A DNA stretch of 64,000 nt from Edaphobacter dinghuensis (GCF_014640335.1 NZ_BMGT01000002.1:620001-684000); one strand, 5' to 3'. Shown: positions 7,661 to 17,058, counted from the first letter of the stretch. The notes: generated by a model from the sequence alone, not told the origin. Numbers and translations: made by a program.

Positions 7661-9790
7661 TCAACGGCTACCTGCCTGCAATGTGCTTATAGATAGATCA
7701 TCCGTACCATTCAGCGGATGAGTCAACGTCAACCGCGATTTCATCGCATGTTGCAGCTCAGGCAAATCGTAGTGACGAACAACTCCGGGAAGAATGTCTT
7801 CCGGCGCACCAACAGGCATAGGAGCCTCAATGAGGCTCTTGTAACTACTCAACGCATGATCGACCGAAATATGCGCAAGCCGCGAATCCAGCACAGCAGC
7901 ATGCAGCAACACCAAACCGTAGTGTCCTGATGCCAACGCCGAAATCCGCTTCGCATCTACATCCGAACGCGAAGCAAGATAATCGACAGCACGAATCGTA
8001 TCGTCGATCCGCATCCCCATGATCGTCTTCCCCGTCAGCTCCGCCCGCAGCTCGGTCAGATAAAACGGCCCTAGAATCGGTGACTTCGTCTCCTCTGTCC
8101 CCGGAGGCGAAGGTCGCGGCGTCAGGGCTAACACAACATTCCCGGCCTCAGCCATACGCTCCATCGCCCCTTCAAGTTCTCGCTGCGCCGAGCTATCCGC
8201 AGGCATCGAAGCTGCATTCGTCAGCAGCAACACAGCAGGATGAACACCTGCGCCATGATGAGCAGTAATCACTCCCTGCAAATCAATCCCCGGCTCCGAG
8301 TGAAGCGTGACACGCTTAGAGTAGACATCGCCCTTCGCGGCAGAGACCGTGAGATCACCCTCCTCCACCAAACCAGAAGTCTTACTTCCATGCGCCGCAG
8401 GACGCGCCGCCGATTTAGTCACCTCTCGAATCGCCGCGCGCAATGCCTCGCCGCTCAAGGCCTTCGGCGGCGGCATCGACTCATACCGCTTCAGATTCAA
8501 CCGATGCACAGCCTCAACATGAGGATACGAAGTAGCAACCTGCCCCGTAGGCGTGTCCTGAAAAGCATCCTTTGTGATTCCCGGCGGCAGCGCAAACGGA
8601 CTTACTCCCGGCGCTCCCGGTGGAGGCAAGACAGGATGCGCAGCGTCCGCACCCGGCTGCAGATGCTTCAAGAAGAAGCTCACAATACGCGCCTGAATCG
8701 GCCCAAGATTGCCATGATGCCCCGGCCCGGTGAGAAACTCCAAGTCCGCATCCGCGCCAAAGAACCCATAGAAGCGTCTCGCCTCGGCCTCGGTCTTCTG
8801 CACTCCCGCAAATGGAAACATATCTTCGGTAGTAGCGATAATGGCGTAAGGACGAGGCGCAGCCAGCTCTACCCAATCAGGAAAATCCAATCCACTCGCA
8901 ATAAAATTCGGCGTCGACTGCTCTGCATCCTGCGCTCCAATCGCAGGCAACAGCGTATCGAACGAGGTAATGTAGCAAGCCGTTCCCGTCGCCTTAATTC
9001 TTGTATCGAGCGCTCCCAGCAAAGCCGTCATCGCGCCGCCGCCCGAGCATCCAAACGCTCCAATGCGGTTCGCATCGATCTCCGAACGCGACTCCAGATA
9101 GTCCACAGCCCGCATCCCATCCCACGCAAAATAACGCGCTACCGCATCGCCAATCAGTGTCGGCTGCAACCCTGCCTCGCCATGCTCGCCTGTTGGCCGC
9201 GTCGCCAGCGAAGTCCCCGGCTTAGCCGGGTCGGGATACTGCAATCTCTCCCCCTGACCAATCGGGTCATACGAGAGCACCGCAAAACCATTACGAGCGA
9301 ACGTCGATGCAAAACCAAAATCGGAAGCCTTCCCCGTCGGCCCATGCCCCGGAGCCACTACGATCGCAGGCAGCTTCTCCGCCTTCGCGCCTGGCTTCGC
9401 GTCTGGCAAATAGAGCAGCGCCGTTACCGGAAACCCCGGCTGCGAATCATAGATCACCTTCTCGATGCGGAACCCCTGCGCCTGCGTCACGCCAACGAGC
9501 TTCGCATGCAGCGGAGTCTTCTCCGGCAATCCTCCAATCAACGCAAGAATCTTTTTGCGCACCGCAGCCTGCCGTGCCTCTGCTTGCGTGCGCGTTGCAA
9601 TGGCAGCCACAGCAGTTCTGCGCGCCGCCGTCTGCTCCGCCGCAATATGGTCGAGATACTCCGTAACCTGCTTGCGTCCGGCGTTGGCCGCAGAGTCAGC
9701 GGCAGTCGCACTTTGCGCCTGCACAGCAAGCGTAGAAAGAACCAGAAAAGTAGCAGCCAAAGAAGTGCGCGTCACACCAGCGTTAAACAT
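7661..9790 (-). CDS. Two-domain alpha/beta-hydrolase, acetyl(xylan) esterase-like
   Basis: About 709 residues: signal peptide (LAATFLVLSTLAVQAQ), then an alpha/beta-hydrolase of the acetylxylan-esterase type. Its nucleophile is Ser249 in GCSGGG, its acid region TTEDMFPFAG and its histidine GPGHHGN. A second, weaker copy of the fold fills the C-terminal 250 residues. There the stretch DVDAKRISALASGHYG aligns with DANRIGAFGCSGGG, but the nucleophile position is Gly622, so domain 2 is probably non-catalytic. The enzyme likely removes acetyl groups from pectin or xylan outside the cell. It lies 71 bases downstream of a GH28 gene on the same strand. The ATG at 9790 is chosen over the TTG at 9823 because it has AAGG spacing and starts at the signal peptide. 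Confidence 0.78.
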   Translation of the reverse strand: MFNAGVTRTSLAATFLVLSTLAVQAQSATAADSAANAGRKQVTEYLDHIAAEQTAARRTAVAAIATRTQAEARQAAVRKKILALIGGLPEKTPLHAKLVGVTQAQGFRIEKVIYDSQPGFPVTALLYLPDAKPGAKAEKLPAIVVAPGHGPTGKASDFGFASTFARNGFAVLSYDPIGQGERLQYPDPAKPGTSLATRPTGEHGEAGLQPTLIGDAVARYFAWDGMRAVDYLESRSEIDANRIGAFGCSGGGAMTALLGALDTRIKATGTACYITSFDTLLPAIGAQDAEQSTPNFIASGLDFPDWVELAAPRPYAIIATTEDMFPFAGVQKTEAEARRFYGFFGADADLEFLTGPGHHGNLGPIQARIVSFFLKHLQPGADAAHPVLPPPGAPGVSPFALPPGITKDAFQDTPTGQVATSYPHVEAVHRLNLKRYESMPPPKALSGEALRAAIREVTKSAARPAAHGSKTSGLVEEGDLTVSAAKGDVYSKRVTLHSEPGIDLQGVITAHHGAGVHPAVLLLTNAASMPADSSAQRELEGAMERMAEAGNVVLALTPRPSPPGTEETKSPILGPFYLTELRAELTGKTIMGMRIDDTIRAVDYLASRSDVDAKRISALASGHYGLVLLHAAVLDSRLAHISVDHALSSYKSLIEAPMPVGAPEDILPGVVRHYDLPELQHAMKSRLTLTHPLNGTDDLSISTLQAGSR

Positions 9791-9861
9791 GGCAAACCTT
9801 GTCGACCAAAGATAAAAACACAAAGAGGCCAGACCACCTTAGCGACCTGCCTCTTCTCTTC

Positions 9862-11292
9862 TCAATGCAAACGGTAGGGCTGCTCCGGAGTCGGAACCGG
9901 CTCTCCCTCCGCAGGCGATGCAATCGTCGTCGCTCCGGCTAACCCTCTTCCGGTCACGTTGCTGATGTTCAGCAGCGGCCCGGCAAAGCCAGTGACGTCC
10001 ACATTGCGAATCACAGCATCCTTCACATTGGCCAGGTAAATTCCCTTGTCGCAAGTTCCCGTCACATTCACAAACGAGAAACCCTCGAGCGGCTTGTGCG
10101 GATGAATCCCCGTCCCCTCCACCAGAATCGGGCACTCCTTCACGCGAATATTCGAGAACCGAAAGTTCCTGATCGTCGGAATCCCCTCATCGCCCGGCAC
10201 CTGGAACTCATCGCGAATGCCGCTGTTGAGAATGTTGAACCGCAGAAACCCGCCCGTCATATCCGAAGCATCCAGATCATCGGCAACAATATTTTCGATA
10301 AACGCTCCGCGCCCCGGCCTGCTCTTGATGTAAATCGCAAACGTCTTCGCCCGTGTGAATTTGCAATGCTCAATCCTCACATCGCGAATGCCGCCGGACG
10401 TCTCGCTGCCAATGCCGATGCATGCAAAGATCGAGTCCGCAAACGTGCAGTTCCGAATCACCACATCTTCCGTCGTCCGCAGCAGCGTGTAGCCCTCAGC
10501 CCCGCGCCCCGACTTTAACGAAATACAGTCATCGCCGGTAGCGATATCGCAGCCATCGATGACGACATGCTTGCTCGAATCAATATCGATCCCATCGCCA
10601 TTGCCGCCCGTGCTGCGAATCGTCAACCCCTTGATAAAGATGTTCTCGCAGTTCGTCGGATGAATCGACCACATTAGATGATTGCTGGTCGAGAAATCCT
10701 CCAGCCGAATATCCTTGCACTCGATAAATTCGATCAACGCCGGATGCCGCAGCGGAGTCTCCTTGCGCGGCCGCCCGCCCAACACTGGATTACCCACAAT
10801 CTTCCCCGGCCCCACAATTCCGATGCGGTTCGCGTCAATTGCATAGATCAGCGCAATATGCCCCTGTATCCAGCGCCCCTCCCATCGCACCTGCGTCACC
10901 GGATAGTCATCAAAATCGGGCGTGCCCAACAACGTCGCATCTTTCTCCAACCGCAGCACGATATCGCTCCGCAAAGCCAGCGCACCGGTAACGTAGTTCC
11001 CCGCAGGCACCACCACTTCGCCGCCACCGAACACCGCGCAGCGATCGATCGTCTCCTGCAACGCCACTCGATCATTCGTCTTACCGTCACCGGTCGCACC
11101 ATAATCACGAACATTCAACGTGATCTTCGGCGTATACGCAAAGGGCTTGCCATCCCATCCCTGCGCCTTGCCGCCATGCTTGCCCGGCAACTCCGCAACC
11201 GCACCCATCGCAGAAAGCGCAGGAACTGCAAGCAAACTCTGTCCTGCCTTCTTCAAAAAACTCCGCCGCTCAAACAAATGACTCGTCATCAA
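9862..11292 (-). CDS. Glycoside hydrolase family 28, divergent active site, Tat-exported
   Basis: A 476-residue protein with a twin-arginine signal (ERRSFLKKAGQSLLAVPALS) and a GH28 beta-helix that begins at NVRDYGATGDGKTNDR. The aspartate motifs are recognisable (NGDGIDIDS and TGDDCISLKSG), but the usual GHG histidine motif reads FACIGIGSE and the RIK motif reads YIKSRPGRG. Such changes are compatible with rhamnogalacturonan-type or other non-homogalacturonan GH28 members, while classical endo-polygalacturonase activity is doubtful. It heads an operon with the downstream esterase. The upstream divergent region carries an ATTGG/CCAAT inverted repeat that may control it. Confidence 0.86.
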   Translation of the reverse strand: MMTSHLFERRSFLKKAGQSLLAVPALSAMGAVAELPGKHGGKAQGWDGKPFAYTPKITLNVRDYGATGDGKTNDRVALQETIDRCAVFGGGEVVVPAGNYVTGALALRSDIVLRLEKDATLLGTPDFDDYPVTQVRWEGRWIQGHIALIYAIDANRIGIVGPGKIVGNPVLGGRPRKETPLRHPALIEFIECKDIRLEDFSTSNHLMWSIHPTNCENIFIKGLTIRSTGGNGDGIDIDSSKHVVIDGCDIATGDDCISLKSGRGAEGYTLLRTTEDVVIRNCTFADSIFACIGIGSETSGGIRDVRIEHCKFTRAKTFAIYIKSRPGRGAFIENIVADDLDASDMTGGFLRFNILNSGIRDEFQVPGDEGIPTIRNFRFSNIRVKECPILVEGTGIHPHKPLEGFSFVNVTGTCDKGIYLANVKDAVIRNVDVTGFAGPLLNISNVTGRGLAGATTIASPAEGEPVPTPEQPYRLH

Positions 11293-11335
11293 AACTCCTC
11301 AGCATGCAAACAAAGTGATAGCGCGTTTCAGGTAA

Positions 11336-11355
11336 ATTGGTCAGTCCAATATTGG
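11336..11355. promoter_or_regulatory. ATTGG-N5-CCAAT inverted repeat, possible GntR-type operator
   Basis: ATTGG (11336-11340) and CCAAT (11346-11350) form an inverted repeat, immediately followed by another ATTGG (11351-11355). It lies about 45 bases before the GH28 start and 80 before mtnA. It resembles the hexuronate-type GntR operators known in enterobacteria, which have a 4-base rather than 5-base spacer, so the match is suggestive only. Confidence 0.3.
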
Positions 11356-11435
11356 ATCGGCTGAAATTCTCGTTTGACCAGACAGCTTCTGTCAAGAACA
11401 TCCAGCTTGCCCCTCTCAGATAAACTAGAAAAGAC

Positions 11436-12503
11436 ATGATTCCTACCCTCGAATGGCTCCCTTCCGGCGTTAACTTCCTCGATCAGACCAAGCTCCCCCT
11501 CGAAGAGACCCATGTTCTCGCGACGGACTATAAGCAGGTCGCCACCGTCATCCGCGACATGATCGTCCGCGGAGCACCCGCCATCGGCGTCTCAGCCGCT
11601 ATGGGCGTAGCCATCGGCGTCGAACGCAGCACCGCCACCACATTGCCTGCGCTCACCGAAGAGGTCGCCGTCATCGCAAAAACCCTCGCCGAGACCCGCC
11701 CCACAGCCGTCAATCTCTTCTGGGCCATCGAGCGCATGCGCGACAAGTACAACGCCCTCGCCGCCGCCAACACCCCCATCCCCGAGATCAAGGCCGCCCT
11801 CATCGCCGAGGCCCAACTCATGTACGACGAAGACATCGCCGCCTGCAAGCAGATGGGAGCCCACGGCGCAGCGCTTCTCCCCCAGCAAGGCACCGTCCTC
11901 ACCCACTGCAACGCCGGAGCCCTCGCCACCTGCGGCTACGGCACCGCCCTCGGCGTCATCCGCGCCGCCGTCGAGCGCGGCCACAAGATCGACGTCTTCG
12001 CCGACGAGACCCGCCCTTACCTGCAGGGCGCGCGCCTCACCGCATGGGAGCTGCTCCACGACAACATCCCCACCACCATCCTCTGCGACAACATGGCCGG
12101 CGCGCTCATGCGCCAGGGACGCATCCAGGCCGTCATCGTCGGTGCCGACCGCATCGCCGCCAACGGCGACACCGCCAACAAGATCGGCACCTACTCCGTC
12201 GCCGTCCTCGCCAAAGAGCACAACATCCCCTTCTACGTCGCTGCTCCTCTCTCCACCATCGACCGCGCCACCGCGCACGGCGATCAGATCCCCATCGAGC
12301 AGCGCGCCGCCACCGAAGTCACCCACTCCAACGGTAAGCAGATGACGCCCAACGGAGCCGCCATCCAAAACCCGGCCTTCGACGTCACCCCGGCCAAATA
12401 CATCACCGCCATCATCACCGAGCATGGCGTCCTGCGCGCTCCCTACAACGACTCCATCGAACAGATGTTCGCTGAGGCCAACGCTCAACTCACCACCGCC
12501 TAA
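11436..12503 (+). CDS. mtnA: Methylthioribose-1-phosphate isomerase
   Basis: A 355-residue member of the eIF2B-like MtnA family, full length. The catalytic cysteine is Cys158 in [14 protein letters not shown] and the catalytic aspartate Asp238 in [18 protein letters not shown], both at their expected positions; RGAPAIG near residue 50 is the N-terminal family landmark. MtnA converts 5-methylthioribose-1-phosphate to methylthioribulose-1-phosphate in methionine salvage in the cytosol. No other mtn gene is nearby, so this step is encoded apart from the rest of the pathway here. It is divergent from the GH28/esterase operon and followed by a strong hairpin. Confidence 0.95.
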   Translation: MIPTLEWLPSGVNFLDQTKLPLEETHVLATDYKQVATVIRDMIVRGAPAIGVSAAMGVAIGVERSTATTLPALTEEVAVIAKTLAETRPTAVNLFWAIERMRDKYNALAAANTPIPEIKAALIAEAQLMYDEDIAACKQMGAHGAALLPQQGTVLTHCNAGALATCGYGTALGVIRAAVERGHKIDVFADETRPYLQGARLTAWELLHDNIPTTILCDNMAGALMRQGRIQAVIVGADRIAANGDTANKIGTYSVAVLAKEHNIPFYVAAPLSTIDRATAHGDQIPIEQRAATEVTHSNGKQMTPNGAAIQNPAFDVTPAKYITAIITEHGVLRAPYNDSIEQMFAEANAQLTTA

Positions 12504-12532
12504 ACATTCGCAGGCAACTAACGCTCGAGTGC

Positions 12533-12565
12533 CCCATCCATCGCAGCCTCATTGCGATGGATGGG
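12533..12565 (+). terminator. Hairpin after mtnA
   Basis: CCCATCCATCGC (12533-12544) pairs perfectly with GCGATGGATGGG (12554-12565) across a 9-base loop, 30 bases after the mtnA stop. No T-run follows, so it may be a Rho-independent terminator without a tail, an mRNA-end stabiliser, or a copy of a dispersed palindrome. Confidence 0.55.
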
Positions 12566-12687
12566 AACGTCCTTACCCCTGCGCCATTCTGGCGTCCCTC
12601 CTACCGGCACCGCATTTCATCTCATCCATTAAGCCAATCCATCCACGCATGGCCTATCCTTGCCTGTAGCTTTTCTTCGGCCACAGC

Positions 12688-12996
12688 GTGATATCCCGAA
12701 TTCTCAATCCGCATAACCGTTCTCTCCTTCGAGGTAACACGCTCGTACTTGTAAGCTTCGGCGTAGCCTATCTCCTCTCCGGATTCCCCAACGACCGCGC
12801 AAACCCATTCCTCGTCATTCCCGCCTGCATCGCCATCATCGGCAGCGCCGACACCTTCCGTTGCATGCGCCGCCAGCGGTGGGACCTCTTCCAGGCCGGA
12901 GTGCTGCTCTGTCTCTACATGGACCTCCTCGCCATCTGCCTTATCCTCTTCCTTCTGCTCTACCCCTACATGCTGTGGCTCACAGGCGAGCACTAG
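12688..12996 (+). CDS. Small membrane protein of unknown function
   Basis: 102 residues with three probable membrane helices: LVLVSFGVAYLLSGF (near 20-34), a segment near 42-54 (FLVIPACIAIIGS), and a long one near 70-95 (LLCLYMDLLAICLILFLLLY). A conserved-looking cytoplasmic loop with CMRRQRW lies between helices 2 and 3. I do not recognise a functional family. The coding frame has the same C-ending codon style as neighbouring genes, and no competing gene covers it, so it is probably real. Function cannot be assigned. Confidence 0.6.
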   Translation: MISRILNPHNRSLLRGNTLVLVSFGVAYLLSGFPNDRANPFLVIPACIAIIGSADTFRCMRRQRWDLFQAGVLLCLYMDLLAICLILFLLLYPYMLWLTGEH

Positions 12997-13074
12997 ATGA
13001 GCCGCGCTTCCCTGTGTTTTGATCAAAATGCTAATATTCTCCTTTTGAAATAGTTTCCAAATAAGGGAGCAAGC

Positions 13075-14385
13075 ATGACCCGCACCACCCTCGCCGCATC
13101 AGCTCTGGCCCTCGCCACCCTTCTTCCCACCGCCCACGCCCAGAAGTTCATCTGCGGAACCAAATCGGGCTACACCTCCCTCACCACCGCATCCGCCTAC
13201 ACCGAAGCCACCCCCGGCTTCGATCTGTCCACCACCCCGGCCGTCTCGCAAGGCTCCTGCTCCAGCGACAAGCCCTTTTTCTTCTCCGCCACCGTTCCCG
13301 AAGGCAGCTACCGCGTCACCGTGGTCCTCGGCTCCGACCAAGCCTCCATCACCACCGTCTGGGCCGAAGCCCGCCGTCTCATGCTCGAAAAAATCTCCAC
13401 CCAGCCCAACGCTTCCGCGAAGCATACCTTCGACGTCAACGTCCGCTATCCCGAGTTCACCGACGCCGTAGGCACCGTCCAGCACGTCCATCTCAAGCCC
13501 CGCGAGCGCAACGGCAACATGGACTGGGACCACAAGCTCACCCTCGAGTTCAACGGCGACAACCCCAGCGTCCGCAGCATCACCATCGAGCCCATCAAAA
13601 AAGAGCCGACTATCTACATCGCCGGAGACTCCACCGTCGTCGATCAGGACGTAGAGCCCTGGACCGCCTGGGGCCAGATCCTTCCCCGCTTCCTTCGTCC
13701 CGGCGTCGTCGTCGCCAACCACGCCGAGTCCGGCGAGACCATCAAGAGCTTCGTCAGCGAGCGCCGCTTCGACAAGATCTTCACCCAGATCAAGTCCGGC
13801 GACTATCTCTTCATGCAGTTCAATCACAACGACCAGAAGATCAATCCTAAAACCGGCCAACCCGTCGTCCCCATCGACGAGTACAAATCACTTCTCACCG
13901 AATACATCGCCAAAGCCCGCGCCGCCGGGGCCACGCCCGTCCTCGTCACCAGCATGAACCGCCGCACCTTCGACGCCAGCGGCCACATCACCAACTCGCT
14001 CGCCGGTTACCCCGACGCCATGCGCGAGGTCGCCCGCGAACAGCACGCCGCCCTCATCGACCTCAACGCCATGAGCAAGACGCTCTTCGAAGCCATGGGT
14101 CCCGAAGGCTCCAAGAAGGCCTTCATGCACTTCCCCGCAAACGCCTACCCCAACCAAACTCAGGCCATCAGCGACGACACCCACTTCAACAGCTACGGAG
14201 CCTACGAGCTCGCGCGCTGCATCGTCGACGGCATCCGCCAGAACAACCTGCCGCTCAAAAAATATCTCACCAAAGACGCCGTCGCCTTCAACCCTGCGCA
14301 CCCCGACTCGCAGCCCGACTTCCACCTGCCCGCAACCCCCATCCCAGCCACAACCCATGACGTCATGAAGGTTCCCCAAACCTAG
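13075..14385 (+). CDS. Rhamnogalacturonan acetylesterase, SGNH/GDSL hydrolase
   Basis: A 436-residue secreted protein: signal peptide (LAASALALATLLPTAHAQ), an N-terminal beta-rich domain of about 150 residues, then a C-terminal SGNH hydrolase. The blocks are clear: Ser186 in IYIAGDSTVVD (block I), HAESGETI (block II glycine), FNHNDQ (block III asparagine) and Asp368-x-His370 in DDTHFNSYG (block V). The arrangement matches rhamnogalacturonan acetylesterases, which deacetylate galacturonate in the RG-I backbone and so expose it to hydrolases. That agrees with nearby GH28 and GH106 genes. A GGGAG ribosome site precedes the ATG at 13075. Confidence 0.9.
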   Translation: MTRTTLAASALALATLLPTAHAQKFICGTKSGYTSLTTASAYTEATPGFDLSTTPAVSQGSCSSDKPFFFSATVPEGSYRVTVVLGSDQASITTVWAEARRLMLEKISTQPNASAKHTFDVNVRYPEFTDAVGTVQHVHLKPRERNGNMDWDHKLTLEFNGDNPSVRSITIEPIKKEPTIYIAGDSTVVDQDVEPWTAWGQILPRFLRPGVVVANHAESGETIKSFVSERRFDKIFTQIKSGDYLFMQFNHNDQKINPKTGQPVVPIDEYKSLLTEYIAKARAAGATPVLVTSMNRRTFDASGHITNSLAGYPDAMREVAREQHAALIDLNAMSKTLFEAMGPEGSKKAFMHFPANAYPNQTQAISDDTHFNSYGAYELARCIVDGIRQNNLPLKKYLTKDAVAFNPAHPDSQPDFHLPATPIPATTHDVMKVPQT

Positions 14386-14400
14386 TCCAACAGCAAAACG

Positions 14401-14949
14401 TCAGCGAGCGTCGTCTTTCTCCGCCAACAGAGTATCCACATCTGCCGCAAAGACCGCTCGCCTGACTGCACCCACATACACCTTCGCCACGCGACCACTC
14501 TTATCCAGCAACATGGTCGTAGGCACACCCTCTACCGTATCCGCCAACTGCGACATCGGCTCCGGAAATACAATCGGATAAGGCACCTGAAACTGCTCTG
14601 CAAACGACCGCACCTTCTCCCTGCCGCCCACATCCAGCGACAATCCCACCACCGCCAACCCCTTCGGCCCCTCATCCTTAAAGAGCTTCACCAGCACCGG
14701 AGTCTCTTCGCGGCAAGGCCCGCACCACGTCGCCCAAAGATTAATCAACACCACCTGACCGCGATGATCCCGAAGCCGCCAAGTTCCTCCGTCCATCTGC
14801 TCAAACTCCATATTCGGGGCCTGCTGCCTCTTCGCCACAGGCGTCAGCCTGCCGCTCCTCACCGGACCATGCCGCAGCGTCATAAAGACTCCCAGCACCG
14901 CCGCAGCTAAAAGAAACGCCGCCAGCCAGCCTCTACGGCTCTCATCCAT
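14401..14949 (-). CDS. TlpA/ResA family thiol-disulfide oxidoreductase
   Basis: About 182 residues: one N-terminal membrane anchor (GWLAAFLLAAAVLGVFM) and a periplasm-facing thioredoxin fold of the TlpA/AhpC type with the redox motif LWATWCGPCREE and the cis-proline region VPTTMLLDKSG. Such proteins reduce or isomerise disulfides in exported proteins, for example during cytochrome c maturation; the partner here is unknown. Longer starts exist up to 15006, but the ATG at 14949 has AGGAG at a good distance and leads straight into the anchor. It is divergent from the phospholipase-like gene. Confidence 0.9.
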   Translation of the reverse strand: MDESRRGWLAAFLLAAAVLGVFMTLRHGPVRSGRLTPVAKRQQAPNMEFEQMDGGTWRLRDHRGQVVLINLWATWCGPCREETPVLVKLFKDEGPKGLAVVGLSLDVGGREKVRSFAEQFQVPYPIVFPEPMSQLADTVEGVPTTMLLDKSGRVAKVYVGAVRRAVFAADVDTLLAEKDDAR

Positions 14950-15020
14950 CGCACAGACTCCTGCGCCCATCATAGATACCTGTACGATACCTGCCACGGG
15001 ATACACTTGCGGTTATCCAC

Positions 15021-16343
15021 ATGCACTCGCGACCAGCAAACCCGACGCTCCGCTACAAACTCTTCCTGCTGGCGCTCGCACTCCTTCTTCTCTCTCCCTC
15101 CAGCCACGCCTACTCCGTCCAGACCCACGAGCAGCTCATCGACCTGACCTGGAAAGAATCCATCCGTCCTCTGCTGCTCAAGCGATTTCCCAACATGACC
15201 GAGGCCCAGCTCCACGAGGCCCACGCTTACGCCTACGGGGGCTGCGCCATTCAGGACCTCGGCTACTATCCCTTCGGCAAGCCCTTCTTCAGCAACCTCA
15301 CCCACTACGTCCGCCCCGGCGACTTCATCCTCAACCTCATCCTCGACTCGCAGACACCGGACGAGCTGGCCTTCGCCATCGGCGCTCTCTCCCACTACAT
15401 CGGCGACACTATCGGCCACTCCGAAGCCGTCAACGAAGCTGTCGCCATCGAGTTTCCCAAGCTCGCCAAAAAATACGGCCCCGTCGTCGCCTACGACCAG
15501 GGCGAGCATCCCCACGTCCGCACCGAGTTCGCCTTCGACGTCAACGAGATCAGCAAGCGCCGCTTCGCTCCCTCCGCCTACCTTCGTCACGTCGGCCTCG
15601 AGATCCCCGGCCCGCTCCTCCGTCGCGCCTTCTTCCAAACCTACGGCCTCGATCTCCCCAAAATCATCGGCCACAAGCGCCCCGTCATGCGCGGCTATCG
15701 CTTCGCCGTCCGCAACTTTCTGCCGCGCATCTCCTATGCCGAGGTCATCCTGCATCGAAGCCACTTTCCCCCCGACACTCCCGGCCCCGACCTCGACAAG
15801 CTCTCCAAAGACCTCGCCCAGTCCGACTTTGAGAACGGCTGGGACCAGTACCGCAAGAAGGCCGGCATCGGCACCTACATGCTCGCCGGAGTCATCTACA
15901 TTCTGCCGCGCATCGGCCCGCTCTCCGACGCCGCCATCCGCATCCCCAGCCCTTACACGCAAGACCTCTACGTCAAAAGCCTCAACAAATCCACTGAGAC
16001 TCTGCGCCGCGCCCTGGCCAACTTCGACGCCATCGCGAACTTCGTTCCCAACCGCGACCTCGACACCGGAGCCGCAGTTAAGCCCGGCGCCTATCGCCTC
16101 ACCGACGAGACCTACGCGCAGCTGCTCGCAGTCATCACCCACAACCAGTCGCAGCCCGTCCCCTCTGGCCTCAAGCGCAACATCACCGCCTACTACGCCG
16201 ACCCCGCCGCTCCCATCTGCACCAAAAAGAATCCGCAGAAGTGGGCTGAGGTGCAGTCAGAGCTAAAGCAACTCGCCACCATGCCCACCACCCAAGAGTC
16301 TCTACCCACCACCACAGTCGAAGACGCCTCTCTCCAAGAGTGA
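15021..16343 (+). CDS. Secreted zinc-dependent phospholipase C-like protein
   Basis: A 440-residue protein with a signal peptide (LFLLALALLLLSPSSHAYS). Immediately after it comes VQTHEQLIDLTW, then GALSHYIGDTIGHSEAVN. These His/Asp-rich segments are the zinc-binding helices of the phospholipase C/P1-nuclease fold, in which the mature N-terminus also tends to contribute a ligand. Family members hydrolyse phospholipids or nucleic acids; the substrate is unknown. The C-terminal 100 residues are hydrophilic and poorly structured-looking. A transfer-type dispersed repeat lies shortly after the stop. Confidence 0.8.
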   Translation: MHSRPANPTLRYKLFLLALALLLLSPSSHAYSVQTHEQLIDLTWKESIRPLLLKRFPNMTEAQLHEAHAYAYGGCAIQDLGYYPFGKPFFSNLTHYVRPGDFILNLILDSQTPDELAFAIGALSHYIGDTIGHSEAVNEAVAIEFPKLAKKYGPVVAYDQGEHPHVRTEFAFDVNEISKRRFAPSAYLRHVGLEIPGPLLRRAFFQTYGLDLPKIIGHKRPVMRGYRFAVRNFLPRISYAEVILHRSHFPPDTPGPDLDKLSKDLAQSDFENGWDQYRKKAGIGTYMLAGVIYILPRIGPLSDAAIRIPSPYTQDLYVKSLNKSTETLRRALANFDAIANFVPNRDLDTGAAVKPGAYRLTDETYAQLLAVITHNQSQPVPSGLKRNITAYYADPAAPICTKKNPQKWAEVQSELKQLATMPTTQESLPTTTVEDASLQE

Positions 16344-16405
16344 ATACCCTCCAAAACTCACCAGCCTTACCGCATCTCGACCTCGACTGAAGCGCCACAC
16401 CGCTA

Positions 16406-16467
16406 CGTCATCTCGACCGAACCCTGAGCGAAGTCGAAGGGACAGTGGAGAGACCCCTGTATTTCAC
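16406..16467 (-). repeat. Dispersed repeat, variant copy (family of 35.6 and 36.8 kb)
   Basis: Read on the minus strand it begins GTGAAATACAGGGGTCTCT and ends CGGTCGAGATGACG, the same ends as the copies at 35593 and 36788, but the middle carries a longer spacer containing CCTTCGACTTCGCTCAGG. It sits between the phospholipase-like gene and a lipoprotein gene. Confidence 0.75.
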
Positions 16468-16505
16468 TTTTCTGCATCCAACAAAATGTAACCAGAGACG
16501 ACCAA

Positions 16506-17045
16506 ATGAGACCATCGACGATTTTAAAATCCGCCCTCGCCTGCACCCTACTGCTGCCCGTCATTGGCTGCCACTCCAAGTCCGCGCCTACAGCGGAGAA
16601 CTTCATCGAAGGGCTGAACAAGCACTTCGTCGATCACCCCGACTGCCTGCTCTCCAACATCCGCTTTCCCTACGAGACCTCAGACGCCAAAGAGACCGCG
16701 CAGATGGATACGCTGGTCAAATCGCAGCTCCTCGACAAGAGCGTCGAGATGGCCATTCATGTAAGCCGCTACACCGTCACCACCGTCGGTACCCGCTACG
16801 CTCCACGCTTCTGCTACGGCCACCGAGTCATTAGCACCATCGACAACAACACCCCGCTCACGGTGGCCAACGGCTTCAAAGAGACCCAGGTCACCTACCA
16901 CTACACCATGGCAGACGTTCCCGTCTGGGCCAAATCCGCCGATGTTCTCAAGGCCTTCCCGGCCATGGCCGACATCACCAGCGGCCACGCCACCGGCGTA
17001 GCGACTCTCGCCCAGACACCGGTAGGCTGGCAAGTCCCCGATTGA
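16506..17045 (+). CDS. Putative lipoprotein of unknown function
   Basis: 179 residues. The N-terminus is a lipoprotein signal (ALACTLLLPVIGC) with the lipobox V-I-G-C and lipid attachment predicted at Cys22, so the protein is probably membrane-anchored and periplasmic or at the outer membrane. The rest is a mixed alpha/beta domain with a repeated beta pattern and two further cysteines (DHPDCLLSN and PRFCYGH). No family was recognised. It is convergent with the PEP-CTERM gene. The coding style matches its neighbours. Confidence 0.7.
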   Translation: MRPSTILKSALACTLLLPVIGCHSKSAPTAENFIEGLNKHFVDHPDCLLSNIRFPYETSDAKETAQMDTLVKSQLLDKSVEMAIHVSRYTVTTVGTRYAPRFCYGHRVISTIDNNTPLTVANGFKETQVTYHYTMADVPVWAKSADVLKAFPAMADITSGHATGVATLAQTPVGWQVPD

Positions 17046-17058
17046 TCCAGATTGATTG

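Noticed and set aside
8240..9877. 545-residue open frame antisense to the esterase
   Set aside because: Arg/Ser-rich composition with no domain, and the minus-strand frame has signal peptide and catalytic motifs.
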